NCBI RefSeq assembly: GCF_004341235.1
Contig: NZ_SLUP01000003.1
Span: forward strand, 434,001-498,000
Source of the DNA: Mariniflexile fucanivorans
GTDB lineage: Bacteria > Bacteroidota > Bacteroidia > Flavobacteriales > Flavobacteriaceae
Direction of reading: 5' to 3'
Length of the DNA stretch: 64,000 nt
Both the position numbers and the translations under genes were made by a program. This document shows, one piece after another, positions 44,975-53,832 of the stretch. A model generated the notes under the pieces. It saw only the letters and a list, made by a program, of their open reading frames with translations. It was not told the origin of the DNA and made no database searches. How positions within the stretch are numbered: the first letter of the stretch is position 1; every line of letters starts with the position of its first letter.

Positions 44975-45166
44975 ATGAGTAAAGGAACAGTGAAATTTTT
45001 CAATGATGCCAAAGGATTTGGTTTTATAGTTGAAGAAGGTTCAAAAAAAGAACATTTTGTTCACATTTCAGGTTTAATTGACGAAGTTCGTGAGGGCGAC
45101 GAAGTTGAATTTGAACTAAAAGAAGGTAAAAAAGGATTAAACGCAGTTAATGTAAAAGTAATTTAA
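44975..45166 (+). CDS. cold-shock protein, copy 3
   Basis: 63 residues, the more diverged member of the array: the loop after RNP1 reads VEEGSKKEHF instead of TEDDNNKEHF, and the synonymous codon choices differ throughout. RNP1 KGFGFI and RNP2 HFVHIS are kept. It has its own leader of about 85 T/A-rich bases after the copy 2 terminator. Such long A/T leaders could be temperature-responsive in cold-shock mRNAs, but no specific element is readable. Confidence 0.95.
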   Translation: MSKGTVKFFNDAKGFGFIVEEGSKKEHFVHISGLIDEVREGDEVEFELKEGKKGLNAVNVKVI

Positions 45167-45195
45167 TACATACTTTTTAATTTTTTTAAGACACA

Positions 45196-45222
45196 AAAAA
45201 TCCCGCAATTGCGGGATTTTTC
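45196..45222. terminator. bidirectional terminator between cold-shock copy 3 and ndk
   Basis: aaaaatcccgc and gcgggattttt form an 11-bp perfect stem with loop aatt, with A and T tracts on both sides, so it serves both convergent genes. Confidence 0.9.
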
Positions 45223-45244
45223 ATTTATAATATATTTTTTTTAT

Positions 45245-45664
45245 TTAAAACATCTCTCTACCTGAAAAATGAAAAGCACTTTCAATAGCGGCATTCTCAT
45301 CACTATCACTTCCGTGTACTGCATTTTCGCTTATAGATTCCGCAAACATCTTTCTAATGGTGCCTTCAGCTGCATCTGCAGGATTTGTAGCGCCAATTAA
45401 AGTTCTAAAATCTTCAACGGCATTATCTTTTTCTAAAACGGCAGCTACTATGGGGCCACGTGTCATGTATTCAACTAAGTCTGCAAAAAATGGACGTTCA
45501 CTATGTATTGCATAAAAAGCTTGAGCATCTTTAGTTGTCATTTGTGTTAATTTCATTGCAACAATTCTGAATCCTGAAGCTGAAATTTTTTCTAGTATTG
45601 CGCCAATATGCCCTTTTTCTACTGCATCTGGCTTAAGCATTGTAAATGTTCTGTTTGTGGCCAT
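45245..45664 (-). CDS. ndk: nucleoside diphosphate kinase
   Basis: 139 residues. [17 protein letters not shown] at the start, [12 protein letters not shown], and the active-site histidine in [12 protein letters not shown]. It equalises nucleoside triphosphate pools by phosphohistidine transfer. Monocistronic, with a TACTTTTG -7 element 22 bases upstream (45686-45693) and a shared terminator downstream. Confidence 0.96.
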   Translation of the reverse strand: MATNRTFTMLKPDAVEKGHIGAILEKISASGFRIVAMKLTQMTTKDAQAFYAIHSERPFFADLVEYMTRGPIVAAVLEKDNAVEDFRTLIGATNPADAAEGTIRKMFAESISENAVHGSDSDENAAIESAFHFSGREMF

Positions 45665-45685
45665 TTTGTTTTATTAAATTTTGAT

Positions 45686-45693
45686 CAAAAGTA
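45686..45693 (-). promoter_or_regulatory. -7 element of ndk
   Basis: Minus strand TACTTTTG matches TAnnTTTG in full. The -33 position shows TTCC, a partial match at best. Confidence 0.45.
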
Positions 45694-45879
45694 CAATTTT
45701 ATATTTATTTTGGAAGGTTTATTATAAATAAGACAGAAAGTAAATAAACACAAAGCTTATAAAATTCTATTGCTGTAATCATTTTTTAGCTACTCATTTT
45801 TAAGTTTTTGGTTAATATTATGCAAAAGTAATACGACGGTTATTAAAGCTTATATTATTAAATTGTATCTTAGCCCCCT

Positions 45880-46899
45880 ATGAATACTCAAGATATATCG
45901 AATATAAAACTGTTATTATCCACCCCAAAAAAGATAGTAATTGTACCTCATAAAAATCCCGATGGTGACGCAATTGGTTCTACTTTAGGGTTGTATCATT
46001 ATCTTATTAAAAACAATCATCAGGTACAAGTTATTACACCTAACGATTATCCTAATTTTTTAAAATGGATTCCAGGTGAAAAAAGCATTTTAAAACACGA
46101 TTCTCAAACAAAAATTTGCGATAACCTAATTAATGATGCTGATGTTATTTTTACACTCGATTTTAATGCGTTGCACAGAGCAGGAAACATGGAAACTGTT
46201 CTTGCCACCAGTAAAGCCATTAAAATAATGATTGACCATCACCAAGCTCCAGACGATTATGCTGAATATGTATTTAGTGATGTAAGCATGAGTTCTACTT
46301 GCGAAATGGTATATCATTTTATTAACATGATGGGAGATTTGGACATTATAGATACGAACATAGCGACCTGCTTATATGTAGGTATTATGACCGATACTGG
46401 TTCGTTCAGGTTTTCTTCAACCAGTAGTAAAACACATCAAATTATTGCGCATCTTATAGAAAATGGGGCTGATAATTCGCATATCCACAACAATATTTAC
46501 GATGCCAATAGTTACAAAAGTTTACAATTATTGGGCTGTGCTTTAACCAATTTAAAAGTGATTCCTGAATCTAGAACCGCATATATAACTCTTTCGCAAG
46601 AGGAATTAAACCGATACGATTACAAAAAAGGCGACACGGAAGGTATTGTAAATTATGGTTTATCATTAGAAAACATTGTTTTAGCAGCCATTTTTATTGA
46701 AGATAAACAGGAAGGAATTATAAAAATTTCATTGCGATCTAAAGGCAATTTTTCTGTAAACGACATGTCTCGATCTCATTTCGAAGGTGGCGGACACATA
46801 AATGCGGCAGGTGGAAAAAGCTATTTATCACTAAAAGATACGGTTGAAAAATTTATTAGTATATTGCCTAGTTATAATAAAGCCCTAAACAATGAATAA
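45880..46899 (+). CDS. DHH/DHHA1 phosphoesterase (NrnA-like oligoribonuclease / pAp phosphatase)
   Basis: 339 residues. DHH motifs in order: HKNPDGDAIGSTLGL (23-37), TLDFNALHRAG, the MIDHHQAPDD box that names the family, and YVGIMTDTGSFRFSSTSS. The DHHA1 C-terminal part has GNFSVNDMSRSHFEGGGHINAAGG. NrnA-type enzymes break down 2-5 base RNAs and dephosphorylate pAp from sulphate assimilation. The end overlaps gldI by 8 bases. Confidence 0.92.
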   Translation: MNTQDISNIKLLLSTPKKIVIVPHKNPDGDAIGSTLGLYHYLIKNNHQVQVITPNDYPNFLKWIPGEKSILKHDSQTKICDNLINDADVIFTLDFNALHRAGNMETVLATSKAIKIMIDHHQAPDDYAEYVFSDVSMSSTCEMVYHFINMMGDLDIIDTNIATCLYVGIMTDTGSFRFSSTSSKTHQIIAHLIENGADNSHIHNNIYDANSYKSLQLLGCALTNLKVIPESRTAYITLSQEELNRYDYKKGDTEGIVNYGLSLENIVLAAIFIEDKQEGIIKISLRSKGNFSVNDMSRSHFEGGGHINAAGGKSYLSLKDTVEKFISILPSYNKALNNE

Positions 46900-47443
46900 A
46901 TTAGTTCTACTTATCTTAATTTTTCTAGCTGTAATAAGCTGCAAACAACCTGAAGCCAGACGTCCGGTTTCAGTGAGTTCTGGTTCTTTTATTAACGCTT
47001 CTGTTGAGCGAAATAAAAAATTATATGCTCATGAACAATATCAAATCGAGAAAATCATGAAGCAAGACAAGGATTCTACCAATTTTATAGCATCTGAAAG
47101 TGGTTTTTGGTATTACTACAATACAAAAATTGAAGTTGATTCTTTAGACACCCCTAAATTTGGAGACATTGTAAACTTCAATTATAATGTAAAAGCATTG
47201 AATGGTAAATTAATCTATTCCAAAGAAACGCTTAAAACCCAAAATTACGCCATGGATAGAGAAGAGTTATTCACCGGACTTCGTGAAGGTTTAAAGCTTT
47301 TAAAAACAGGCGAAACGGCCACTTTTTTGTTCCCTTCCCAAAAAGCATACGGCTATTATGGTGATGAGCATAAAATAGGTAGTAACACGCCTTTAATTTG
47401 TGAAGTTACCGTAAACTCAATTACCCAAAATCAAACAAAGTAG
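46892..47443 (+). CDS. gldI: gliding motility-associated FKBP-type peptidyl-prolyl isomerase GldI
   Basis: 183 residues. Lipoprotein signal ending LAVISC, then a helical spacer ([19 protein letters not shown]) and an FKBP domain (about 70-180: [50 protein letters not shown] split by loops). In Flavobacterium johnsoniae GldI is needed for gliding and for the type IX secretion machinery; here it suggests the organism glides or secretes by that route. Coupled to the upstream phosphoesterase and 2 bases before the next isomerase. Confidence 0.92.
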   Translation: MNKLVLLILIFLAVISCKQPEARRPVSVSSGSFINASVERNKKLYAHEQYQIEKIMKQDKDSTNFIASESGFWYYYNTKIEVDSLDTPKFGDIVNFNYNVKALNGKLIYSKETLKTQNYAMDREELFTGLREGLKLLKTGETATFLFPSQKAYGYYGDEHKIGSNTPLICEVTVNSITQNQTK

Positions 47444-47445
47444 TA

Positions 47446-48573
47446 ATGGCTTCATTCAAACACCCTATCAAAACATTATTAATTGTCATATTAATAGTAG
47501 TTACATCTTGCAAAGCACAATATCCAGACCTAGAAGATGGCATGTATGCAGAATTTGTAACCACGGAAGGTACCATGTTAGCCAAATTAACGTTCGATAA
47601 AACACCCATTACCGTCGCCAATTTTGTGTCGCTTGCAGAAGGCACCAACACCATGGTAGATAGTGTTTATAAAGGAAAAAAATTCTATAATGGCACCATT
47701 TTTCATCGCGTGATTGATAAATTCATGATTCAAGGTGGCGATCCATTAGGTAATGGCACTGGCAACCCTGGTTATAAGTTTTTAGATGAATTTAGCCCCG
47801 ATTTAAAACACGATAAACCCGGTATTTTATCCATGGCAAATTCGGGTCCGAAAACAAATGGTAGTCAATTTTTTATCACCGAAGTTCCTAAACCAAATTT
47901 AGATAATAAACATTCCGTTTTTGGTGAACTGGTTTTAGGGTTGGATATCCAAGATAGTATTTCGAATGTAAAAACCGACTCGGGTAATAAACCACTTGAA
48001 GATGTGGTTATTAAAGAATTGAATATTATTAGAAAAGGAAAAGCCGCTAAAGATTTTGATGCTCCTAAAATTTTTATTGACCATTTTGCCAAAGCTGAAA
48101 AACTTGAAAAAGAAAAAATAGCTAAAGCCGAAGCACTTTTAAAAGCCACCAAAGATAAATTCATTAAACAAAAAGAACAAGCTACCAAGTTAGCTTCTGG
48201 TTTAGAGTACACCATAACAGAAAAAGGCACAGGTGAAAATTTAAAAGAAAGCAGCAAAGTTTTAACCAACTACAGTCTGTTTTTTGAAGACGGAAAAATT
48301 CTAGATTCAAACAAATTAGATGTCGCTGAAACCTATGGCATCGTTAATGAATACAGAAAAGAAGCAAACCAATACCAACCCATTGTTGCCGATTTAAGCC
48401 CAAACGCTCAAATGATTGCTGGGTTTAAAGAAGGCTTGCAACAACTACGTATTGGCGATAAAGCAACCTTATTCATCCCCTATCATTTAGGCTATGGTGA
48501 AACAGGAAATAGAGGAATACCACCAAAAACGAATTTAATTTTTGAAGTCGAAGTTTTAGAACTTCAAAAATAA
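47446..48573 (+). CDS. cyclophilin-FKBP fusion peptidyl-prolyl isomerase
   Basis: 375 residues. Lipoprotein-like signal (LIVVTSC). Cyclophilin domain at about 33-195 with [53 protein letters not shown] and HSVFGELV; then a lysine-rich helical linker (about 210-245); then an FKBP domain at about 248-373 ([41 protein letters not shown] split). Two isomerase folds in one chain for folding exported proteins. It follows gldI directly and may help the same periplasmic clients. Confidence 0.9.
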   Translation: MASFKHPIKTLLIVILIVVTSCKAQYPDLEDGMYAEFVTTEGTMLAKLTFDKTPITVANFVSLAEGTNTMVDSVYKGKKFYNGTIFHRVIDKFMIQGGDPLGNGTGNPGYKFLDEFSPDLKHDKPGILSMANSGPKTNGSQFFITEVPKPNLDNKHSVFGELVLGLDIQDSISNVKTDSGNKPLEDVVIKELNIIRKGKAAKDFDAPKIFIDHFAKAEKLEKEKIAKAEALLKATKDKFIKQKEQATKLASGLEYTITEKGTGENLKESSKVLTNYSLFFEDGKILDSNKLDVAETYGIVNEYRKEANQYQPIVADLSPNAQMIAGFKEGLQQLRIGDKATLFIPYHLGYGETGNRGIPPKTNLIFEVEVLELQK

Positions 48574-48622
48574 TTTTAAAAAAACTGAAAGTAAATCATT
48601 AAAATACTGAAAACTTAACCCT

Positions 48623-49552
48623 ATGTACCTATTAAAATTTGATTGGAACCCCCTAACAGGTATCGACATTATTGGAAATTTTAAATTACACTTCTACAGC
48701 CTTATGTGGGTCGTTGCCTTTGTTTTAGGATGGTACATCATGAAGCGTATTTTTACTAAGGAAAAAGTATCATTAGAGTATTTAGACCCTTTATTTATAT
48801 ACACCGTTCTAGCAACTATGATTGGTGCGCGTTTGGGGCATGTTTTATTTTATCAATCGGAATTAATTTCTGAAGATTTTTTCAGCATTTTTCTGCCATT
48901 TAAATTTAAAGGCGGATTTGAATTTACTGGTTTTCAAGGTCTTGCAAGTCATGGTGCCGCTATAGGTATTATTATTGGCATGTATTTATATAGAAAAAAA
49001 TACAATTACAAATCTTTACTTTGGATTTTAGATCGTGTAGTTATTTCAGTAGCTTCGGGTGCTGTTTTTATTAGAATTGGAAACTTTATTAATTCTGAAA
49101 TTATAGGAAAAATTACCGATTCATCTTTTGGTGTCCGTTTTATTCAAGATGAATATTACAAGCATCAAATTATGCAATTAACGGGTATTAATGATGTTCA
49201 AAAAGCATATAACGCAGTCACAGATAATCCGCAATTTGCAGAATTATTAAATGCCGTTCCTTACCGCCACCCAGCACAATTATACGAATCGTTCTGTTAT
49301 ATTTTTGTATTTTTAATTTTATGGTATTTTTATTCTAAAACAACTAAAAGAGACCAAGACGGATTTCTTTTTGGCTTGTTTTTAATTCTATTATGGACGG
49401 TGCGTTTCTTTGTAGAATTTGTAAAAGAACCGCAAGGTGAAGAATACATTAATTGGTTTGGTTTAAACACAGGGCAATGGTTAAGTATTCCTTTTATATT
49501 CATTGGTTTGTATTTTATGTTTATTTATAAACCGAAAACCGCCACTAAATAA
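48623..49552 (+). CDS. lgt: prolipoprotein diacylglyceryl transferase
   Basis: 309 residues with seven membrane helices. LHFYSLMWVVAFVLGWYIM at the start, GARLGHVLFYQ, GFQGLASHGAAIGIIIGM, the Lgt signature RIGNFINSEIIGK, the HPAQLYESF motif, and FFVEFVKEPQGEEY in the last third. It attaches diacylglycerol to the lipobox cysteine, the first step in maturing the many lipoproteins coded in this window. The DUF192 gene starts one base after it. Confidence 0.94.
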   Translation: MYLLKFDWNPLTGIDIIGNFKLHFYSLMWVVAFVLGWYIMKRIFTKEKVSLEYLDPLFIYTVLATMIGARLGHVLFYQSELISEDFFSIFLPFKFKGGFEFTGFQGLASHGAAIGIIIGMYLYRKKYNYKSLLWILDRVVISVASGAVFIRIGNFINSEIIGKITDSSFGVRFIQDEYYKHQIMQLTGINDVQKAYNAVTDNPQFAELLNAVPYRHPAQLYESFCYIFVFLILWYFYSKTTKRDQDGFLFGLFLILLWTVRFFVEFVKEPQGEEYINWFGLNTGQWLSIPFIFIGLYFMFIYKPKTATK

Positions 49553-49553
49553 C

Positions 49554-50030
49554 ATGTTTTTAAAGCACATCATATTAATATCTATTCTAGTTTTAAGTGT
49601 TTTTGCTTGTAAAGAGGACAAAAAAACAATCTCGCAAACCGACATTTCATTTAAAAAAGAAGGTGCGCTCACTATTTTTAAATTGGCAGATTCTACTGAA
49701 ATAAATTTAGATATTGAAATAGCAGATACCGATTTTGATATACAAACGGGTTTGATGTATCGAGATTCTATGAAAGAAAATCAAGGTATGTTGTTTGTTT
49801 TTGACGATGTTACCGAGCGTTATTTTTATATGAAAAACACCAAAATACCATTAGATATCATTTATTTAAATGAAGGAAAAAAGATAGTGAGCTTTCAAAA
49901 AAATGCAAAACCTATGGATGAAACGTCCTTACCTTCAAACGTACCTGCAAAATATGTATTGGAAGTAAATGCGGGTTTAGCTGATGCATGGTCGCTTGCT
50001 GTTGGCGATAGCATAAATTACACTCCATAA
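49554..50030 (+). CDS. DUF192 family lipoprotein
   Basis: 158 residues from the ATG at 49554, one base after the lgt stop; the frame opens earlier inside lgt but that leader is not a signal peptide. Lipobox LVLSVFAC. The DUF192 core is DIQTGLMYRDSMKENQGMLFVF, then FYMKNTKIPLDIIYLN and ends with KYVLEVNAGLADAW. The family (ACLAME-like small beta fold) has no assigned activity. Probably co-transcribed with lgt. Confidence 0.88.
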   Translation: MFLKHIILISILVLSVFACKEDKKTISQTDISFKKEGALTIFKLADSTEINLDIEIADTDFDIQTGLMYRDSMKENQGMLFVFDDVTERYFYMKNTKIPLDIIYLNEGKKIVSFQKNAKPMDETSLPSNVPAKYVLEVNAGLADAWSLAVGDSINYTP

Positions 50031-50070
50031 ATATTAAAATTTTATATTATAAGCTAAACCTACCCCCTAT

Positions 50071-51246
50071 TTAAAGAGCTTTCATTCGTAAAGTAGCTTC
50101 TAAATAATAATAATCTGCATATACAATGGGTTCATCAATTTCATCATTCTTAGGCCAGTTTCCTGTACTATGATTTAAAATAAAAGGTCCGTTTATTTCT
50201 GAATTTAAAATATATGCTGTTGAATTTAATGAGTTCAACACCTTTTTAGAATAATTTAAATAGCTTTCATTTTTAGTATAACCATACAATTCTATTAATG
50301 CGGAAGCCACAACCGTTGCTGCAGACACATCGCGTGGAGCATTTGGAATACTCGGGTCGTTAAAATCCCAATACGGAATGCCATCTTCGGGTAAATTTTT
50401 ATTATTGATAAAGAAATTTGCTGTAGCTTCAGCTTGATTCAAATAGGCTTTGTCTTTTGCATAACGGTAAGCCATGGTGTAACCATAAATGGCCCATCCC
50501 TGGCCTCTTGCCCATGAAGAAGCATCATTAAAACCCTGATGCGTTACTTTATCTTTCACGAACCCTGTAATCGTATCGTAAACAACAACGTGAAAGGTGC
50601 TATTATCATCCCTAAAATGATTTTTTAAAGTTGTGTTGGCATGTTGTATCGCTATGTTATGATACGTACTATCCTTTGAATATTTTGTTGCCTCGAACAA
50701 TAATTCCAGATTTAACATATTGTCTATAATTACTGGAAACTCCCATACATCGCTATTAAAATCCCACGAACGTATGGCTCCTACATTTTTATTGAATCGG
50801 GTGCTTAATGTTTGTGCACTTTCAACAATAATATTTTTATAGTCCTCATTATCTTCAACTTCCAAACCTTTTCCATAACTACAAAATACTTTAAAACCCA
50901 TATCGTGCGTGCGGTTATTGAATTTTTCTTTTTCTATAAAAGGGTTCCACTTTCCAGCACGTTCTTTATAGGCTACTTCCCCTGTAAGTTGGTACAACTG
51001 CCAAAGGTTTCCAACAAAAAAACCACTGGTCCAATCTTTTGAAGGTACTTTATTGATATGACCTGATGACGGCGTCATACTGCGAGGAAACGATAAAGAA
51101 TCAATGGGGTATTCTAACAGTTTCTTGTAACGCTGTTTCAAAAGTACATCAACGTTTTGTTCATTTTCAGTCTTAACACCCGATTTACAGCTACTAATTA
51201 GTGTGGCTAAACTAAAAACAAAGCACGTAATTTTAAATATATTCAT
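50071..51246 (-). CDS. GH88 unsaturated glucuronyl hydrolase-like lipoprotein
   Basis: 391 residues. Lipoprotein signal (ATLISSC, residue 20). The alpha/alpha-barrel of GH88/GH105-type enzymes: SKDWTSGFFVGNLWQLYQ, the aspartate in RTHDMGFKVFCSYG, FPVIIDNMLNLELLFEA with a second aspartate (the likely general acid pair), WARGQGWAIYGYTMAYRY, and GIPYWDFNDPSIPNAPRD. It removes the 4,5-unsaturated uronic acid that lyases leave on ulvan, alginate, pectin or glycosaminoglycan fragments. No lyase or SusC/D lies beside it here, so it acts as a lone gene. Confidence 0.9.
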   Translation of the reverse strand: MNIFKITCFVFSLATLISSCKSGVKTENEQNVDVLLKQRYKKLLEYPIDSLSFPRSMTPSSGHINKVPSKDWTSGFFVGNLWQLYQLTGEVAYKERAGKWNPFIEKEKFNNRTHDMGFKVFCSYGKGLEVEDNEDYKNIIVESAQTLSTRFNKNVGAIRSWDFNSDVWEFPVIIDNMLNLELLFEATKYSKDSTYHNIAIQHANTTLKNHFRDDNSTFHVVVYDTITGFVKDKVTHQGFNDASSWARGQGWAIYGYTMAYRYAKDKAYLNQAEATANFFINNKNLPEDGIPYWDFNDPSIPNAPRDVSAATVVASALIELYGYTKNESYLNYSKKVLNSLNSTAYILNSEINGPFILNHSTGNWPKNDEIDEPIVYADYYYLEATLRMKAL

Positions 51247-51268
51247 GAGTTGACTATTTTTCTAATTT

Positions 51269-51276
51269 CAAATATA
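51269..51276 (-). promoter_or_regulatory. -7 element of the GH88 gene
   Basis: Minus strand TATATTTG, a full TAnnTTTG match, 23 bases before the ATG at 51246. No matching -33 element. Confidence 0.4.
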
Positions 51277-51346
51277 AAACCAATTTTCAAACTATGAGTG
51301 CTTAAAAAATTTCATTTTTGATATATAACCCTCATTAAACATTGAA

Positions 51347-52036
51347 TTAAAAAAATTCTTTATACTGCATCACCCGAAAATCGAAGGTATTAAATTCAGG
51401 GTTTTTAGCTTTTAAATGTTTATATAAAGGCAATTTACTTATTGAAATATTTGCTGCACCAGAACCCGAAGTTAACGAAACGGTTTTTATGATTCGGGTT
51501 GATTGAGCAGATTGCTTCGTTACACTCGCAATAGCAGGTAATTGAAATTGATGTATTCTAGGTACTTCCGATGAAACCACTTCTAATGTTAAGCCAAAAT
51601 CTTTAAGATGTTTTCTAAAGAAATATTCAGGACCATTTTTACTATTTCCACCAGTAAACAACAAGGTGTTTATATTTGGAAACGTTTTTAAATAACCTAT
51701 TAAATCTCTAAGTTCTATGTTTTTCATACCCAAATCGGAAGCATCAATTTTATCACGCTCGCAACTTTCAACAATATCGCAAACACCAATTTTATGAGCT
51801 ATTAAAAAGGTTTTGCGTTCATCAATCGCTTCTTGGGAATTATCATATTTCAAATTAAGATTATGAATTTTATCAATATACAACCATAATGAATTGTAAT
51901 AACTTCCGTAGCAAAAATCGACGTCCTTTTCCAAAAGTTCACCTGTTGAAAAACGTGGAGGTGGCAGTGTACCCACAATTAATTTAGTAGTATCTGGATG
52001 AATGAACGGTTGATATGGATGACTATGTTTAAACAG
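51347..52036 (-). CDS. uracil-DNA glycosylase-family protein with probable CTG start
   Basis: The motif GTLPPPRFSTGELL and DVDFCYGSYYNSLW, then INTLLFTGGNSKNGPEYFF and HQFQLPAIAS, match the uracil/mismatch DNA-glycosylase-like proteins of Flavobacteriia. Those begin MF-x-H-x-HPYQPFIHPDTTKLIVGTLPPP. Here the same leader (FKHSHPYQPFIHPDTT) is present and in frame upstream of the GTG at 51976, but the expected ATG is CTG at 52034-52036. The frame is open to an in-frame TAA at about 52070 and has no ATG. From CTG it is 229 residues. The GTG at 51976 would delete the conserved leader. Confidence 0.72.
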   Translation of the reverse strand: MFKHSHPYQPFIHPDTTKLIVGTLPPPRFSTGELLEKDVDFCYGSYYNSLWLYIDKIHNLNLKYDNSQEAIDERKTFLIAHKIGVCDIVESCERDKIDASDLGMKNIELRDLIGYLKTFPNINTLLFTGGNSKNGPEYFFRKHLKDFGLTLEVVSSEVPRIHQFQLPAIASVTKQSAQSTRIIKTVSLTSGSGAANISISKLPLYKHLKAKNPEFNTFDFRVMQYKEFF

Positions 52037-52097
52037 CTTTTCTTTGTTTTTAAAATGAAATTTTGTAATTTAAACTTATTAAAAAATAGTTGAAATT

Positions 52098-52235
52098 ATG
52101 GGAAAAGGAGATAAAAAAACAAAACGAGGTAAAATAAATAGAGGGACTTTTGGTGCTAGACGCCCTAGAATAAAAAAGAAACCTTCTATTGAAACCAAAA
52201 TTAGTGTTGACAAAAAAGCTATTGTAAAACAATAG
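52098..52235 (+). CDS. 30S ribosomal protein THX (bTHX)
   Basis: 45 residues: MGKGDKKTKRGKINRGTFG followed by ARRPRIKKKP and a short tail. MGKGDKKTKRGKI...G..G.RRPR is the diagnostic start of the small basic THX (S31e-like) subunit protein of Bacteroidota and Thermus, which packs in the 30S head. The gene is divergent from the glycosylase gene (61-base gap). Its last codons and stop lie inside the hairpin that also ends the convergent TPR gene. Confidence 0.93.
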   Translation: MGKGDKKTKRGKINRGTFGARRPRIKKKPSIETKISVDKKAIVKQ

Positions 52236-52240
52236 CTTTT
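52213..52240. terminator. bidirectional terminator overlapping the THX stop codon
   Basis: aaaaagctattg and caatagctttt form an 11-12 bp stem with loop taaaa. Its right arm includes the THX stop (52233-52235) and touches the TPR-gene stop (52239). The last THX residues and the terminator are thus one sequence. Confidence 0.78.
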
Positions 52241-52964
52241 ATTTAAGTTCCACTATAAGTTTTTCAACCTCATGAATGGTGGTTCTATATAGGCGTTTAT
52301 TTGGGCTCGTCATATTCTGGGACTCAATTTTAATTTCCTCTAATATTTCTTTTGCGTCTGCTGTTTTATCTCTGCTAATTAAAAATTTAGCGAGAACTAA
52401 ACGCTCATTATAAAAAGAATAACGGATATCTATTTTTCTCAAATTTAGTTCAGCAGCTTCAAAATCACCTAACTTTTCTAAAGCCAATCCGTATAAAAAC
52501 TGTGCTCTCGATTTTTTAAACTCATCTTGATCTTGAATTTTTTCAGCATAAAAAATCACCTTATTATAATCTTCCATTCCATAATTTGCTGCTACCAGTT
52601 TTTCAGTAACATAAAAATCGCTTTGAGATCCATCTTTAAGGGCTTCCAAATAATGCGGAATAGCATTTTTGTAATCTTTTAAATCCAATAAAGCATCGGC
52701 TAAATTAACTCTATTCTGATAGGTTTCAGAAAATTGAAGTCGTTTCTCTAAATCCTTAATCTTTTTAGTAGGATTGATAACAGATACAATATCCTCCTGA
52801 ATTTTTTCTGCATCACGTTTATTGTAAACCTGCGTTATTAAGTAAATAATACAGCCTAAAACAGGTATAAATAGGATTAAGAAATACCAATAATAAGCGT
52901 TTCCGTGTTTATAAGCATGGTAAATACAGTAAGCTTGAAGAATAAGAATTAAATAGTATGGCAT
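52239..52964 (-). CDS. membrane-anchored TPR protein
   Basis: 241 residues. Two N-terminal membrane helices (about 3-16 and 25-45, AYYWYFLILFIPVLGCIIYLI), like a PLDc-N-type cap, then a coiled segment (about 55-85) and TPR-like helical pairs (NLADALLDLKDYKNAIPHY, KLVAANYGMEDYNKVIFYAEKI, GLALEKLGDFEAAELNL). It follows yaaA by 3 bases in one transcript. Function unknown; TPRs suggest a scaffold at the inner membrane. Confidence 0.82.
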   Translation of the reverse strand: MPYYLILILQAYCIYHAYKHGNAYYWYFLILFIPVLGCIIYLITQVYNKRDAEKIQEDIVSVINPTKKIKDLEKRLQFSETYQNRVNLADALLDLKDYKNAIPHYLEALKDGSQSDFYVTEKLVAANYGMEDYNKVIFYAEKIQDQDEFKKSRAQFLYGLALEKLGDFEAAELNLRKIDIRYSFYNERLVLAKFLISRDKTADAKEILEEIKIESQNMTSPNKRLYRTTIHEVEKLIVELK

Positions 52965-52967
52965 AAG

Positions 52968-53726
52968 TTACCTGATAAAAATCAATTCGGTTTCGGTAGA
53001 CATAGGCTCACTAAAATTATAACCTTCATAATTAAAACCCTTAATATCATCTGCCGTTTTTGCATTGGTATCTACAATGTAGCGAGCCATCAAACCCCTA
53101 GCTTCCTTGGCGTAAAACGAAATAATTTTATATTCGCCATTTTTAAAATCTTTGAAATTAGCCGTGATTATGGGCGTTTTTAAAGCTTTAACATCTACAG
53201 CTTTAAAGTATTCGTTACTGGCTAAGTTAAGTAACAACTCACCATCTTCTAACTCGTTATTTAACGCTTTAGTAATGGTTTTTTGCCAGAATGCATACAG
53301 ATTTTTGTTTTTTCCAACAGGAAATTTTGTCCCCATTTCTAAACGATACGGTTGAATTAAATCTAATGGTTTCAACAATCCGTATAACCCAGAAAGAATA
53401 CGTACGGTGTTTTGAGCAGTTTCTATTTTTTCTGTTGGAAGGCTGTACGCATCAAAACCACGGTAAACGTCGCCACTAAACGCATACATGGCAGGTCTTG
53501 CATTATCAACTGAAAAAGGTAAGTGCCATTCTTGATTGCGTTCGTAATTTAATCGTCCCAAGGCATCAGAAATACTCATGAGTTGGGATAAACCCTTTGC
53601 CGATTTTTTTTTAAGTAATTTATTTAGTCTTTCAGATTCGATTAAAAACCGAGGTTCTGTATGTTGTGTGGTTGGTAGCTTCGTTTCAAAATCTAGCGAC
53701 TTTGCAGGTGACAATAGTAATTTCAT
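52968..53726 (-). CDS. yaaA: peroxide stress protein YaaA (UPF0246)
   Basis: 252 residues. It starts MKLLLSPAKSLDF, has FSGDVYRGFDAYSL, the NTVRILSGLYGLLKPLDLIQPYRLEMG segment (split by a loop) and ends with KGFNYEGYNF, all typical of YaaA. In E. coli YaaA limits free iron during peroxide stress and binds DNA. A promoter with TTTC-N19-TAAATTTG lies just upstream. The TPR protein follows in the same transcript. Confidence 0.95.
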   Translation of the reverse strand: MKLLLSPAKSLDFETKLPTTQHTEPRFLIESERLNKLLKKKSAKGLSQLMSISDALGRLNYERNQEWHLPFSVDNARPAMYAFSGDVYRGFDAYSLPTEKIETAQNTVRILSGLYGLLKPLDLIQPYRLEMGTKFPVGKNKNLYAFWQKTITKALNNELEDGELLLNLASNEYFKAVDVKALKTPIITANFKDFKNGEYKIISFYAKEARGLMARYIVDTNAKTADDIKGFNYEGYNFSEPMSTETELIFIR

Positions 53727-53746
53727 TATCTCATTTTTTATAATTT

Positions 53747-53777
53747 CAAATTTACAACTACTAAGTATTATTTGAAA
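53747..53777 (-). promoter_or_regulatory. promoter of yaaA
   Basis: Minus strand TTTC (53774-53777), 19 bases, then TAAATTTG (53747-53754); only the last base of the -33 element departs from TTTG. It lies 20 bases before the ATG at 53726. Confidence 0.55.
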
Positions 53778-53832
53778 CTATCATAGCAAGTATTTGTTAA
53801 TATGGGAATAAGATAAATTAATTATGTTTTTA

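Noticed and set aside
44191-45222. CRISPR-like array in the cold-shock region
   Set aside because: The repeats are 192-base coding copies with terminators, not short repeats with unique spacers.
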